From Rhodobacteraceae bacterium S2214 (GTDB lineage Bacteria > Pseudomonadota > Alphaproteobacteria > Rhodobacterales > Rhodobacteraceae), in contig CP081161.1 in assembly GCA_025141675.1 (NCBI GenBank), forward strand, positions 2,776,001-2,840,000: DNA of 64,000 nucleotides, in the 5' to 3' direction. The position numbers were made by a program, and so were the translations under genes. The notes beneath the pieces are model-generated. The model ran no database searches. It was not told the origin of the DNA and saw only the letters and a program-made list of their open reading frames with translations. The stretch's first letter is position 1, and each line of letters opens with the position of its first letter. Positions 35,941-44,603 of this stretch are shown piece by piece.

Positions 35941-37902
35941 TCAGGATCGTGTCCCTTTTCCAGGGCGCGCATTTTCCATGTTTTCCAACAATTTATCAAA
36001 AGCGCTGCGTTCGTCTTTGTTCAGCATTGATCCGTTTTCTACTTTTACAAAGTCCGCTGTGTCGTCGGTGTCGGGGCGTACGGAGGTGTCGATCGACTTT
36101 GCAGCCTGCGACAGCCGCCATGTCAGGCCTTCATCCACTTGGCCCTGCATTTCTTCCATACCGTCACGCAATTCGCGGTCATGGCCCCGTTTCGCGGCCA
36201 ATTTCCCGAGTTCTTCACCCAAACACATCGCAGCAATTTCAACTTCACCCGCGCGGCGGACCGCTGGGCTGATCTTCACGTGGGTCTGGGAAAATAGCTT
36301 TTCAAGTGGCCCTGCTCCAACTTCTTGAAAGATTGCTTCTTTGATGTCGTCGGCCTCTGCATGACGCAGAATGACGTCACGCAGCATCGCGTGATCAGGG
36401 TCCGCGCAATCCATCCGTTCGATCTGGTCTTCGAATGTAATAATCACAGATGGCGTCGCAATCAGCGTCGCCAAAATCACCGCTTCGCGCAGGTGTTCGG
36501 TGCGCGCGGCCCCTGCCCCAAGCGCCGAAGATTTGTTCGACGCAACGGGGCTCATCTGGTTTTGCCAAGGCACACCTTTCGTGAACGCCTGCCGCTTGCC
36601 AGGCACATATTGCGCCTTTTTCGGTTTGAACAACGCCCAGCGCAGTTCTTTGATGGCTTCCCCATAGTGTGACCGGATGGACGGGTCCTGAATCAGCTTA
36701 ATCTTTTCGCGCAACGCCTTATCAAGCCCTGCTTTGCGTTCCGGACTGTCGAAAACCTTACCTTCGGTTTCGCGCCGCCAAAGCAACTGAACCATCGGGA
36801 TCGCCTGATCCAACAGGGCCTGCATCGCGCTGGCCCCTTTCTGTTTAATCAGATCGTCAGGGTCCATGCCTTCGGGCATCAAGGCAAAGCGCAGCGACTG
36901 CCCTGCTTCCAGCAAAGGCAGTGCAATATCAATGACGCGCATCGCAGCCCGCAAACCCGCCGTGTCGCCGTCCAAGGCGATGATGGGTTCCGGTGCCATG
37001 CGCCACATGAGGCGCAGTTGGTCTTCTGTAATGGCGGTGCCAAGTGGGGCGACGCAAGACGGGAACCCCGCCTCTGACAATGCAATCACATCCATGTAGC
37101 CTTCAGCCACAATCAGCGGAGTACCTTTGCCAGCCGCTTCACGCGCGGGACCGTGGTTGAATAGTGACCGCCCCTTATCGAACAGAGGCGTTTCAGGAGA
37201 ATTGTAGTATTTGGCCGGATGGTTCGGATCCATTGCCCGCCCACCGAAACCAATGGCGCGCCCGCGTGCGTCGCGAATGGGGAACATGATCCGGTTGCGG
37301 AACCGGTCATAAGGCGACCCGCCCCGATCACTTTCAGCCGCAAGACCCGCTGACATGACCAATTCCAACGGGACATCTTTTCCCGTCAGGTGCCCCATCA
37401 CACCGCCGCGTTCCGGCGCGAAACCAATTTCCCATCGCGCCTGCGCATCAACAGACAGCCCGCGCCGTTCGAGGTATTCGCGCGCCGCAGCGGCCGCGCC
37501 GGTCTTCAGCTGGAGTTTGTGCCACTGCACGGCCTGCTCCATCACATCAACCAGCTGTGTTCGCTTGTCGGCCTTTTCTTGGGCGCGTGGATCGCGTGCG
37601 GGCATCGTCATGCCAGCTTCACCTGCCAGAATCTGAACAGCCTCCATGAACGACACGTTTTCTGTTTCGCGTACAAAGGAAATCGCATCACCTTTGGCGT
37701 GGCACCCGAAGCAATAATAAAACCCTTTGCGATCATCGACATGGAAGCTCGCTGATTTTTCCTGATGGAACGGACACGGCGCCCAGAAGTCACCTTTACC
37801 TTGGTTCGACTTACGGCTGTCCCACATGACTTTACGCCCGACTACGTCACTAATGGACAGTCTGGTACGTAGTTCATCGATGAATCCGGGGGGTAAGCTC
37901 AT
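35941..37902 (-). CDS. dnaG: DNA primase
   Basis: Makes RNA primers at the replication fork. The 653-residue protein has the N-terminal zinc finger (CPFHQEKSASFHVDDRKGFYYCFGCHAKGD: ligands C, H, C, C), the TOPRIM domain with VAEGYMDVIAL near residue 265 and ALDGDTAG near 310, and a C-terminal DnaB-interaction region. The start ATG at 37900-37902 lies directly before the LPPGFIDELRTRLSISDVV opening. Upstream of rpoD as in the macromolecular synthesis operon; rpsU is absent, as usual in Rhodobacterales. Confidence 0.97.
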   Translation of the reverse strand: MSLPPGFIDELRTRLSISDVVGRKVMWDSRKSNQGKGDFWAPCPFHQEKSASFHVDDRKGFYYCFGCHAKGDAISFVRETENVSFMEAVQILAGEAGMTMPARDPRAQEKADKRTQLVDVMEQAVQWHKLQLKTGAAAAAREYLERRGLSVDAQARWEIGFAPERGGVMGHLTGKDVPLELVMSAGLAAESDRGGSPYDRFRNRIMFPIRDARGRAIGFGGRAMDPNHPAKYYNSPETPLFDKGRSLFNHGPAREAAGKGTPLIVAEGYMDVIALSEAGFPSCVAPLGTAITEDQLRLMWRMAPEPIIALDGDTAGLRAAMRVIDIALPLLEAGQSLRFALMPEGMDPDDLIKQKGASAMQALLDQAIPMVQLLWRRETEGKVFDSPERKAGLDKALREKIKLIQDPSIRSHYGEAIKELRWALFKPKKAQYVPGKRQAFTKGVPWQNQMSPVASNKSSALGAGAARTEHLREAVILATLIATPSVIITFEDQIERMDCADPDHAMLRDVILRHAEADDIKEAIFQEVGAGPLEKLFSQTHVKISPAVRRAGEVEIAAMCLGEELGKLAAKRGHDRELRDGMEEMQGQVDEGLTWRLSQAAKSIDTSVRPDTDDTADFVKVENGSMLNKDERSAFDKLLENMENARPGKGTRS

Positions 37903-38300
37903 ATCCTTTTTATCACCAAATCCCTCGGAAGAGTCGAGGACAAGCGTATCAATTTTATCGTAAATGATTCTCTAACGAGTTAGCTGCAAGGAGCCGACGC
38001 ATTGCGCGTTTATGGACAATCAAACCCATCTTAAAAAACCGTTTCCAAAACTGTAACCAATCGAAAATTTGCCCCAAATGATCCGTGAAAAAACTTCGCG
38101 GTACCGCAGACGTGCATCCCCCTTATTTACAGGCCATTGGATAAACTCGGGTAAATCGTGACACGGTTTCGCCACATTTCAGGTCCGTTCGCCACATTTC
38201 AGCCAAAGATGCTGGTCTAAAACATCACCCATATTGCTGTCGCACAGGCAAAAGGCGTGGGGACCGATCGTTTTGTGCAGCTTAACCAGGGAATACGTTC
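37903..38300. other. 398-bp divergent intergenic region between dnaG and tadG-like gene
   Basis: AT-rich and non-coding. It should carry the dnaG promoter on the left and the promoter of the Tad-like trio on the right. I see the direct repeat at 38168-38202 and two GANTC sites (37931, 37966); nothing else stands out. Confidence 0.6.
38168..38202 (+). repeat. 15-bp direct repeat upstream of the Tad-like genes
   Basis: TTCGCCACATTTCAG occurs at 38168-38182 and again at 38188-38202, with start positions 20 bp apart, about two helical turns. It lies about 100 bp upstream of the first Tad-like start. The arrangement suits two sites for one activator on the same face of the DNA. Confidence 0.6.
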
Positions 38301-39761
38301 ATGCGCCAACTACCCAACTGCGATGACCGCAGAAAGCTTGCCGCCAGAAGGCAAGATATCATCCGGAACTTTATATACCGTGAGGACGGCTCTTTAGTCG
38401 TATTCGCATTGTTCCTCATTCCAATGATGCTGATCTTGGGCGGTATGGCCGTCGACTTCATGCGTTACGAAGGTAAACGTGCTGTCATCCAAGACACTGC
38501 CGACCGCGCTGCTCTGCTCGCGGCGAACCTAGAGTTCACGAACGTGGGCGAAGGTGCTGCAGTTGTCGAAGACTACTTCGCCAAAGCTGGTCTCGACGAG
38601 TACTTGGACGGCCCTGCCATCGTCACCGAGAGCATTAACAACCGGACGGTAGAAGTGAACGTGGCCCAGCCAATGAACACATTCTTCCTGAACATGGTTG
38701 GTATTGATCAGATTGACGCATCCGCGCACTCTGTCGCCACCCAAGGTGTTGGTAATGTCGAAATCTCCCTGGTGCTCGATATCTCTGGCTCAATGCGTAA
38801 TGCGACGAAAGACGCAGACGGTAACGCTACCGGCTTGACCAAGATGGAAGCGATGAAAGCTGCCGCAACAACGTTCGTAAACACTGCCCTTCAGGACAGT
38901 AACCAGGACCGCGTTTCGCTGTCGCTTGTGCCTTACTCTGAGCATGTGAACATCGGACGGACATTGTTCGACCGCCTGAACACAGACCAGAAGCATAACT
39001 TCTCGCATTGCGTCGACTTTGACGATGCTGACTTCGGCGTGTCCGGGATCGATGCCGGCCGTACCTACAGCCAAGGTCAGCACATTGATCACTGGTCAAC
39101 AGGCAGCACGATGCACAGCCCGAACTGCCCTAGCGAATCCTACGAGCAGGTGACTGCTGTTTCTCAGGATCGTGCGGCATTGGTTGCGCAGATCGCTCAG
39201 TTCCAACCAACCACTCAAACGTCGATCTTCCTCGGCATGAAGTGGGGCCTGGCACTGCTTGATCCGTCAACAAAAGCGCTGGTATCACCTGATGTTGACG
39301 GCGCTTTCTCTGGTCGCCCGGTTGCCTTTTCGACGGACACCGTAACCAACGACACACGTAAGGTTCTTGTGATTATGACTGACGGTCAGAACACTGAATC
39401 CACACGGGTCAAACCAGAAATGTACACTGAACCAAGCCATTTTGCGCATTGGGGTCAGCGTCCAGTTCGCAACTGGAGAGACAACAACCTCTTCACAGAC
39501 AGCCACAGCTGGTCCGAGTACACAGAGCAGCATTACACGAACTCTGAAGGCAACGCGCTTTTGGCAGCTTCTTGTGACGCAGCCCGTGAAGCCAACGTGC
39601 AAGTCTTTGCCATCGCTTTTGAAGCAGGCAGCAACGGCGAACAGGTTATGGCCAACTGTGCGACTACTGTGAACCACTACTTCAACACCAACGGTGATGA
39701 CCTGAACGCTGTGTTCCGTGCCATTGCCGAACAGGTAACAGACCTGAGGTTGACACAATGA
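38301..39761 (+). CDS. TadG-like pilus assembly protein with von Willebrand A domain
   Basis: A 486-residue protein with an N-terminal TadE/G transmembrane segment (about residues 28-52, GSLVVFALFLIPMMLILGG, then a glutamate in RYEGKRAVIQDTAD) and a large extracytoplasmic vWA domain. The MIDAS motif is DISGSM near residue 157, with the later VIMTDGQNT aspartate and a conserved Thr in QTSIFLG. Several cysteines occur in the insert (SHCVDF, SPNCPS, ASCDAA, ANCATT). In Tad systems such proteins help assemble or anchor the Flp pilus. AGGGA precedes the ATG. The next gene overlaps by 4 bp. Confidence 0.9.
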   Translation: MRQLPNCDDRRKLAARRQDIIRNFIYREDGSLVVFALFLIPMMLILGGMAVDFMRYEGKRAVIQDTADRAALLAANLEFTNVGEGAAVVEDYFAKAGLDEYLDGPAIVTESINNRTVEVNVAQPMNTFFLNMVGIDQIDASAHSVATQGVGNVEISLVLDISGSMRNATKDADGNATGLTKMEAMKAAATTFVNTALQDSNQDRVSLSLVPYSEHVNIGRTLFDRLNTDQKHNFSHCVDFDDADFGVSGIDAGRTYSQGQHIDHWSTGSTMHSPNCPSESYEQVTAVSQDRAALVAQIAQFQPTTQTSIFLGMKWGLALLDPSTKALVSPDVDGAFSGRPVAFSTDTVTNDTRKVLVIMTDGQNTESTRVKPEMYTEPSHFAHWGQRPVRNWRDNNLFTDSHSWSEYTEQHYTNSEGNALLAASCDAAREANVQVFAIAFEAGSNGEQVMANCATTVNHYFNTNGDDLNAVFRAIAEQVTDLRLTQ

Positions 39762-40321
39762 TGACCACTCTTCAGAAAATGGCGCCTCTTTCCAAACTGG
39801 CGAGCGCCGCCAAATCCTTCTGCCGCAAAGAAGACGGCACCAGCACGATCGAATTTATGATGGTCCTGCCTGCTGCTATGTTCTTCTTCGCTGCAACATA
39901 CGAAAGCGGAACAATCGGTCTGCGTAACGTGATGCTTGAACGTGCGGTCGACGTGACTGTTCGCCAAGTTCGGATCGGTGCGATTGAAAACCCGACGCAC
40001 AGTCAGCTCAAAGAAATGATCTGTGAATCGGCTGCAATCATCCCGGACTGCCTGAACAGCGTAAAGCTGGAGATGGAACGTAAAGACCCGCGCAACTGGA
40101 CAGACATGAACACAGACCGTGATTGTGTGGACCGTGCTGCAACCGGCGAACCAGTGATCAACTGGACCACTGGTGGGAACAACGACCTGATGGTTCTGCG
40201 TGCCTGCGCGATCTTTGATCCGATGTTGCCAACCAGTGCTGTTGGGGCCGCAGCCCAAGACGCAGGTGGCGTTTATGCCCTTGTTGCAACCTCATCCTTT
40301 GTTGTGGAGCCATACCAATGA
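39758..40321 (+). CDS. TadE-like pilus assembly protein
   Basis: A 187-residue pseudopilin-like protein. The N-terminal region CRKEDGTSTIEFMMVLPAAMFFFAATYESG matches TadE: a short leader, the Gly before TSTIEF that is the prepilin peptidase site in TadE/F, Glu at +5 and a hydrophobic helix. The soluble domain has a cysteine set (MICES, IPDCL, DRDCVD, ACAIFD). Start overlaps the previous stop (ATGA) and its stop overlaps the next start, so the trio is translationally coupled. Confidence 0.88.
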   Translation: MMTTLQKMAPLSKLASAAKSFCRKEDGTSTIEFMMVLPAAMFFFAATYESGTIGLRNVMLERAVDVTVRQVRIGAIENPTHSQLKEMICESAAIIPDCLNSVKLEMERKDPRNWTDMNTDRDCVDRAATGEPVINWTTGGNNDLMVLRACAIFDPMLPTSAVGAAAQDAGGVYALVATSSFVVEPYQ

Positions 40322-40905
40322 TACATATGCCTCGTATCCGCGCCGCAGTCGCCGGGTTCCGCAAAAGCGAGAACGGATCTGCCTCAATCGAACTTCTGTT
40401 CATGGTACCGCTGCTGTCTTTGATCACCTTCTCGATGGTGACCTATTTTGCAGCGTTCCGCGCACAGACCCACGCCACACGTGCAGCGACCGTTATGACC
40501 GACATGGTCAGCCGCGAAGTTGCCGCTGTGACACCTGATTACATCGCAGGTGTTGAGGGTCTGATGAAGACGCTGGTGCACACAGACGACACCCCAGAGT
40601 TCCGTTTGACTGCATTCACATACGATGAAGAAGACGAAACCTACATGGTGGCTTGGTCGAAAGATTCAGGCATGTACGGCGCGATGGACCATGCGGCCAT
40701 CAACGAAGTGTCGCACCGTTTGCCAACACTGAAAGACGGCCAGCGTGCGCTTTTGGTAGAGACAAGCGTAGAATACACACCAATGCTGGACATCGGTTTG
40801 GGAACACGGACGTTTGAAAACTTCAACGTCGCTGCGCCCCGCTTTGTTCCGCAGCTGTGCTTCTTGCCAGATGAAAGCGCTGATCCAACTTCGGCAGAGT
40901 GCTAA
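40318..40905 (+). CDS. TadE/TadF-like pilus assembly protein
   Basis: A 195-residue pseudopilin-like protein with FRKSENGSASIELLFMVPLLSLITF: the Gly before SASIEL is the probable prepilin peptidase cut, followed by Glu at +5 and a hydrophobic helix, as in TadF. The rest is a single soluble domain with one cysteine (PQLCFLPDE). Last gene of the coupled trio; the rest of a tad locus (cpa/tadA-D, flp) is not in the window. Confidence 0.86.
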   Translation: MIHMPRIRAAVAGFRKSENGSASIELLFMVPLLSLITFSMVTYFAAFRAQTHATRAATVMTDMVSREVAAVTPDYIAGVEGLMKTLVHTDDTPEFRLTAFTYDEEDETYMVAWSKDSGMYGAMDHAAINEVSHRLPTLKDGQRALLVETSVEYTPMLDIGLGTRTFENFNVAAPRFVPQLCFLPDESADPTSAEC

Positions 40906-40906
40906 G

Positions 40907-40938
40907 AAAATGCGTGGTGCTGATTATTCGGCACCACG
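40907..40938 (-). terminator. Terminator-like hairpin for the gene at 40924
   Basis: CGTGGTGC (40913-40920), ten-base loop, GCACCACG (40931-40938). Read on the minus strand it is followed by CATTTTCTTA. It includes the end of the minus gene, so it may terminate that transcript and weakly block read-through from the Tad-like trio. Confidence 0.6.
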
Positions 40939-41412
40939 TGCGGCGACCCGCAGTGCGATTTGTTCAGCCATGAATTTGGATTGACCAGCTGACACGGCAC
41001 CGCCCACACCAACATAGCGCCCAAAGCGCCACCACAACCCCGGGGCCCAGCCACGGGGTTGTTTTGTTTTAAGCTTCAGCGTGAAACCGTTCGATGGCTT
41101 AAATGCAAATGCACCACGATCAACGTTGATGATATCGTCCAGCTTTGCGATGAGCGTCCCATCGCTGCTGGTCAGTGCATCCGCCGACATGAAGATCTCT
41201 GTCCGCGTGGATCTGCGCAATGCTTCCGCCAAGACCAGCGATCCGACGCCCAGCGCCAGCACGATGATCAGCAATGGCAATGCGGGCGGATCACCCAGTG
41301 CCACGTAGATCAGCAACATACCCAAAACGTAGATAACGCCACACGCCATGATCCGCCGCCCAGCTGATGCGCCAACGACCGCCAAAATACCGTCTTCGTC
41401 CGGTTGAAACAT
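40924..41412 (-). CDS. Conserved membrane protein of unknown function
   Basis: A 162-residue protein with two adjacent transmembrane segments (about residues 22-38 and 46-62, ACGVIYVLGMLLIYVAL and LPLLIIVLALGVGSLVL) and a cytosolic domain that resembles a small PH-like barrel (TEIFMSADALTSSDGTLIAKLDDIINVDRG). The C terminus is helical. Similar proteins are common in Roseobacters as hypothetical membrane proteins. The start ATG at 41410-41412 gives the first hydrophobic helix in full. Confidence 0.8.
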   Translation of the reverse strand: MFQPDEDGILAVVGASAGRRIMACGVIYVLGMLLIYVALGDPPALPLLIIVLALGVGSLVLAEALRRSTRTEIFMSADALTSSDGTLIAKLDDIINVDRGAFAFKPSNGFTLKLKTKQPRGWAPGLWWRFGRYVGVGGAVSAGQSKFMAEQIALRVAARGAE

Positions 41413-41471
41413 GAAGAGCCCCCTCTTTGTTTGAAGGCCCCTTACCTGCTCTGTGCTACTTGCGAAAGGGA

Positions 41472-42416
41472 TTACCGGTTCGGAACGACCTCGTATCCCG
41501 GTTCCTCGGGTTCATCATCGATCAATTCATCGGGAAATCCGGGTGCTGTGATATCAAGTCCAGTGATGTCTTCGAGCCTGCGGATAATGTCGTCAGATTG
41601 CGTCCGTTCGCCATATTTTGCGATGCCATCTTCGAAGATCGACACCATGAGCGGGCTGATTTCAAGCGGCACGTTGTGACGTTCTGCGATGGTCTGAAAC
41701 AGACCGATATCCTTCTTAACCAAGTCCATTGTAAAATTCACGTCGCGGCAGCCGTTCAAGATCAACTGACTTTCCGTTTCGTGGACAAACGACGTGCCAG
41801 AGCTGATTTTCATCGCCTCATATGTCGTCGCCAAATCTAAACCTGCCGCTTTCATCGTGACCATCGCTTCGCAGACGGTGAGCAAATTCGCGGTCGCGAG
41901 ATAATTCGTCATGACCTTGAGCGTGCTTGCCGTGCCAATCTCGCCAGTGTGCAAGACGCGGCGCCCCAAAACCGTCAGAATCGGCAAGACTCGTTCGAAC
42001 GTCGCCCTGTCACAACCCGCGAAAATGCTGATGTTACCCGTGTCGGCGCGGTGGCACCCACCCGAGACAGGACATTCCACCGCCATGCCGTCTTTTGCGA
42101 TCACGGCCTTCGCAAGCCGCGCGACTTCTGCCGCGTCAGTCGTGGACATTTCCATCCATATTTTACCTTCACGCACCTCGGGCAGCATTTCGGACACGAC
42201 GGCGTCGCAAGCGGCAGGCGATGGAAGGCACGTCACGACGACGTCGCAATCGCGCATCAGTTGCGAGGCACTTTCGCCTGCTTTGGCACCTTTTTCGACA
42301 AAGCTAGCGACGAAATCCGCGTTCAGATCATAGACGTGTAAGTCCTTGCCATTGCGCAACAAACTTCCGGCCAGCTTGCCGCCGACGTTCCCCAAACCAA
42401 TAAATCCGACCTGCAT
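41472..42416 (-). CDS. NAD(P)-dependent beta-hydroxyacid dehydrogenase
   Basis: A 314-residue member of the 3-hydroxyisobutyrate dehydrogenase family. Rossmann motif GFIGLGNVGGKLAG at residues 4-17, substrate-binding VECPVSGGCHRADTGNISIFAG near residue 118, catalytic lysine in TLKVMTNYLATANLL near 170 and the C-terminal KDIGLFQ segment. The Cys-His in SGGCHRAD replaces the usual SGGVxGA, so the substrate may differ from hydroxyisobutyrate or tartronate semialdehyde. The start ATG has AGAGGGAA upstream; earlier in-frame residues are not family-like. It is divergent from pirin. Confidence 0.88.
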   Translation of the reverse strand: MQVGFIGLGNVGGKLAGSLLRNGKDLHVYDLNADFVASFVEKGAKAGESASQLMRDCDVVVTCLPSPAACDAVVSEMLPEVREGKIWMEMSTTDAAEVARLAKAVIAKDGMAVECPVSGGCHRADTGNISIFAGCDRATFERVLPILTVLGRRVLHTGEIGTASTLKVMTNYLATANLLTVCEAMVTMKAAGLDLATTYEAMKISSGTSFVHETESQLILNGCRDVNFTMDLVKKDIGLFQTIAERHNVPLEISPLMVSIFEDGIAKYGERTQSDDIIRRLEDITGLDITAPGFPDELIDDEPEEPGYEVVPNR

Positions 42417-42563
42417 GATATTCCCTCTGAAGTTTCCCACACGCTGTGGCGAAACGCCTGCCCCGTCTAGTCCAATTCCGACACATGCTGTGCGCAGCTG
42501 CACAGTAGTGATTATTGTTGGGCAGCCCTGCGCGCCCTATCTTTGCGTTAAAGGAGATACACC

Positions 42564-43475
42564 ATGTCCATTCGACCAACGTTAGAGACACGCGCCGCCG
42601 TTCCCACGCTGGAAGGCGCAGGCGTCAAGTTGCATCGCGCATTCGGATTTCATGATCCGTCCGAGCTGGATCCGTTCCTGCTATTTGATGATTTCCGAGG
42701 CGACACGCCGTCGGATTTCGAGAAGGGTTTCCCTTGGCATCCGCATCGTGGCATCGAGACGATCACATATATTCTGGACGGCACCGTGACCCATTCAGAT
42801 AGCCTTGGTAATTCCGGTGATTTGAATGCTGGCGATGTGCAATGGATGACCGCAGGGTCCGGCATTTTGCACCAAGAAATGCCGACGGGCAACGCCAAGG
42901 GCCAGATGCACGGGTTCCAGCTTTGGGCGAATTTGCCCGGATCGATGAAGATGACCGCCCCGCGCTATCAGGATGTTACTGCAAACGATATTCCAACCGT
43001 CGTTGATGACGACGGCACGTCTGTTCGGATCATCGTTGGTGATTTTTGGGGCAAGAAGGGTCCCGTTGACGGGATTGCCGCAGACCCGCAATATCTTGAT
43101 ATTTCGGTACCTGCAGGTGTGCGAAAGACGTTCAAAGTTGATACGTACCGCCGCGCGTTTGCATATGTTTTTGCAGGTGCGGGGCGATTTAGTGACGCGT
43201 CAGCCCCGTCTGGTGTTCTGCTGGAAAAAGAAGTTATGGGCGAAGAATACAACATCCGGGATCTGTCCGGAAACCGTACTTTGATCCGCTTCGGCACAGG
43301 TGATGAGGTGACCGTTCAAGCGGGCGAAGAAGGTATTCGGTTCTTGCTGATCTCAGGTGCACCGATCGAAGAACCCGTCGCGTGGCACGGTCCGATCGTC
43401 ATGAACACCAAGGATGAAATTCGGCAAGCTATGCGGGATTTGAACAACGGGACATTCATCAAACCGGCCCACTAG
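42564..43475 (+). CDS. Pirin family protein
   Basis: A 303-residue bicupin. The N-terminal cupin keeps the iron ligands: HPHRGIETITYIL (two His) near residue 55, and HQEMPTG (His, Glu) near 100. It also has LDPFLLFDDF near residue 33 and the C-terminal pirin domain with GEEGIRFLLISGAPIEEPVAWHGPIVMNTKDEI. Pirins act as quercetinase-like dioxygenases or redox-sensing cofactors; no specific role can be read here. AAGGAG lies nine bases before the ATG. A terminator follows. Confidence 0.94.
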   Translation: MSIRPTLETRAAVPTLEGAGVKLHRAFGFHDPSELDPFLLFDDFRGDTPSDFEKGFPWHPHRGIETITYILDGTVTHSDSLGNSGDLNAGDVQWMTAGSGILHQEMPTGNAKGQMHGFQLWANLPGSMKMTAPRYQDVTANDIPTVVDDDGTSVRIIVGDFWGKKGPVDGIAADPQYLDISVPAGVRKTFKVDTYRRAFAYVFAGAGRFSDASAPSGVLLEKEVMGEEYNIRDLSGNRTLIRFGTGDEVTVQAGEEGIRFLLISGAPIEEPVAWHGPIVMNTKDEIRQAMRDLNNGTFIKPAH

Positions 43476-43486
43476 TGACGTCCTAC

Positions 43487-43515
43487 AGGTCGCCCTCATG
43501 GCGGCCTGTTTTCTC
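43487..43515 (+). terminator. Intrinsic terminator after pirin
   Basis: AGGTCGCC, loop CTCAT, GGCGGCCT, then GTTTTCTC. The stem is eight pairs with one G-U. It starts 11 bases after the pirin stop. Confidence 0.75.
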
Positions 43516-43527
43516 GTCAATTCGGAT

Positions 43528-44121
43528 TCATCTGTTTGCAGACACCGCGCGCAACACCAGATCGCAGAACGCTTCTTCCAGCTCTGCCTGTGACAACCGC
43601 CCGTCAGCACGGTACCAATTTGTCACACCTGTCAGCTGGGCAATGACAGACAAAACGGCGATCTTGCGGTCTACGAATGAAAATGACCCGTCCGCCTCGC
43701 CAGCGATCAGGATGTTTTCCAGCGCTTTTTCGTAATTGTTCCGCAGGTCCTGAATTGCCGCGAAGTTTTCCTCGGACAGATTCCGCAGTTCCATATAGGA
43801 CACGAAGACTTCGTCGCGCCGTGGCAGGTGAAAGCGGATGTGGAAACGTGTGAAGGCTTCAAGCTGTTCAACAGGTGTGCCTTCAATCGGCGTTTCGGCG
43901 TAAGCGGCCAGCAGATTTTCCATATGATGGCGCATCAGATCGAACAAAAGCGTCTGTTTATCAGGTGTATAGTTGTACAAAGCGCCAACCTGAACGCCGA
44001 CATCTTCTGCAATTTTGCGCATCGAAACGGCGGCACATCCATACCGCGCGATCAACCGCAAAGCAGATTCCCGAACCTTGGGTCCGGTGGTTTCGGAATG
44101 AGAGCCTTGTTTACGTGCCAT
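43528..44121 (-). CDS. TetR/AcrR family transcriptional regulator
   Basis: A 197-residue repressor. The N-terminal helix-turn-helix spans about residues 15-60 (ALRLIARYGCAAVSMRKIAEDVGVQVGALYNYTPDKQTLL). The C-terminal ligand and dimer domain is helical, with FHLPRRDEVFVSYMELRNLS and a conserved RNNYE segment. The start ATG at 44119-44121 lies 13 bp from the palindrome at 44134-44149, so it is probably autoregulated. Ligand unknown; TetR proteins with this C-terminal pattern often control acyl-CoA metabolism, which is only a hint. Confidence 0.92.
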   Translation of the reverse strand: MARKQGSHSETTGPKVRESALRLIARYGCAAVSMRKIAEDVGVQVGALYNYTPDKQTLLFDLMRHHMENLLAAYAETPIEGTPVEQLEAFTRFHIRFHLPRRDEVFVSYMELRNLSEENFAAIQDLRNNYEKALENILIAGEADGSFSFVDRKIAVLSVIAQLTGVTNWYRADGRLSQAELEEAFCDLVLRAVSANR

Positions 44122-44133
44122 ACGCTACTGTAA

Positions 44134-44149
44134 ATGAACGCTTGTTCAT
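44134..44149. promoter_or_regulatory. Palindromic operator candidate for the TetR regulator
   Basis: ATGAAC-GCTT-GTTCAT is a perfect six-base inverted repeat with a four-base centre, placed directly upstream of the tetR start. The size, symmetry and location are those of a TetR-family operator. Confidence 0.65.
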
Positions 44150-44240
44150 ATGGGAACCCCCAAATGGCATTCCTTTGCCGACCTGCCTTGCACCTGTTGC
44201 GCCCCCATGGGTAAATGCGCCCAAACTACAGGACGTGTTA

Positions 44241-44549
44241 ATGCTGCTTCGCCAATTCATTATGCTAACTGCGTTTGCAGGGTTGGCGCATTGCGGGACA
44301 ATCCCCGATGTTGGCGGCACATCTGCGGACGCTGCGCGGGCCGCGGATTTCCCTGAATTAGTAGCAATTGATTCTTTGATTGAACGATCTGAGACAATCG
44401 CGCCGCAAATCACGCCAGCCTCTATCGTGACAACCAACGACAGAATCGCTCAGTTGCGTAACCGTGCCGGTGCCCTGCGTCGCCCAGTCGTTGATCAAGC
44501 AACACGTGCCCGCATGCGTGCGGCAATTGCACGAGCCGCGTTGCGGTGA
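44241..44549 (+). CDS. Small lipoprotein-like or secreted hypothetical protein upstream of hom
   Basis: A 102-residue protein opening LLRQFIMLTAFAGLAHCGT: a short hydrophobic signal with a possible lipobox LAHC (Cys residue 18; His at -1 is unusual), then an Ala- and Arg-rich region that ends RARMRAAIARAALR. The start could also be the ATG at residue 8. The gene lies 54 bp upstream of hom on the same strand. Function unknown. Coding status rests on the signal-like start and sensible codon use. Confidence 0.6.
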   Translation: MLLRQFIMLTAFAGLAHCGTIPDVGGTSADAARAADFPELVAIDSLIERSETIAPQITPASIVTTNDRIAQLRNRAGALRRPVVDQATRARMRAAIARAALR

Positions 44550-44603
44550 CCGCCCAGATTGGGTAACAGGCCCTAGATTTTCACGACAACGACGGATGCC
44601 CCC

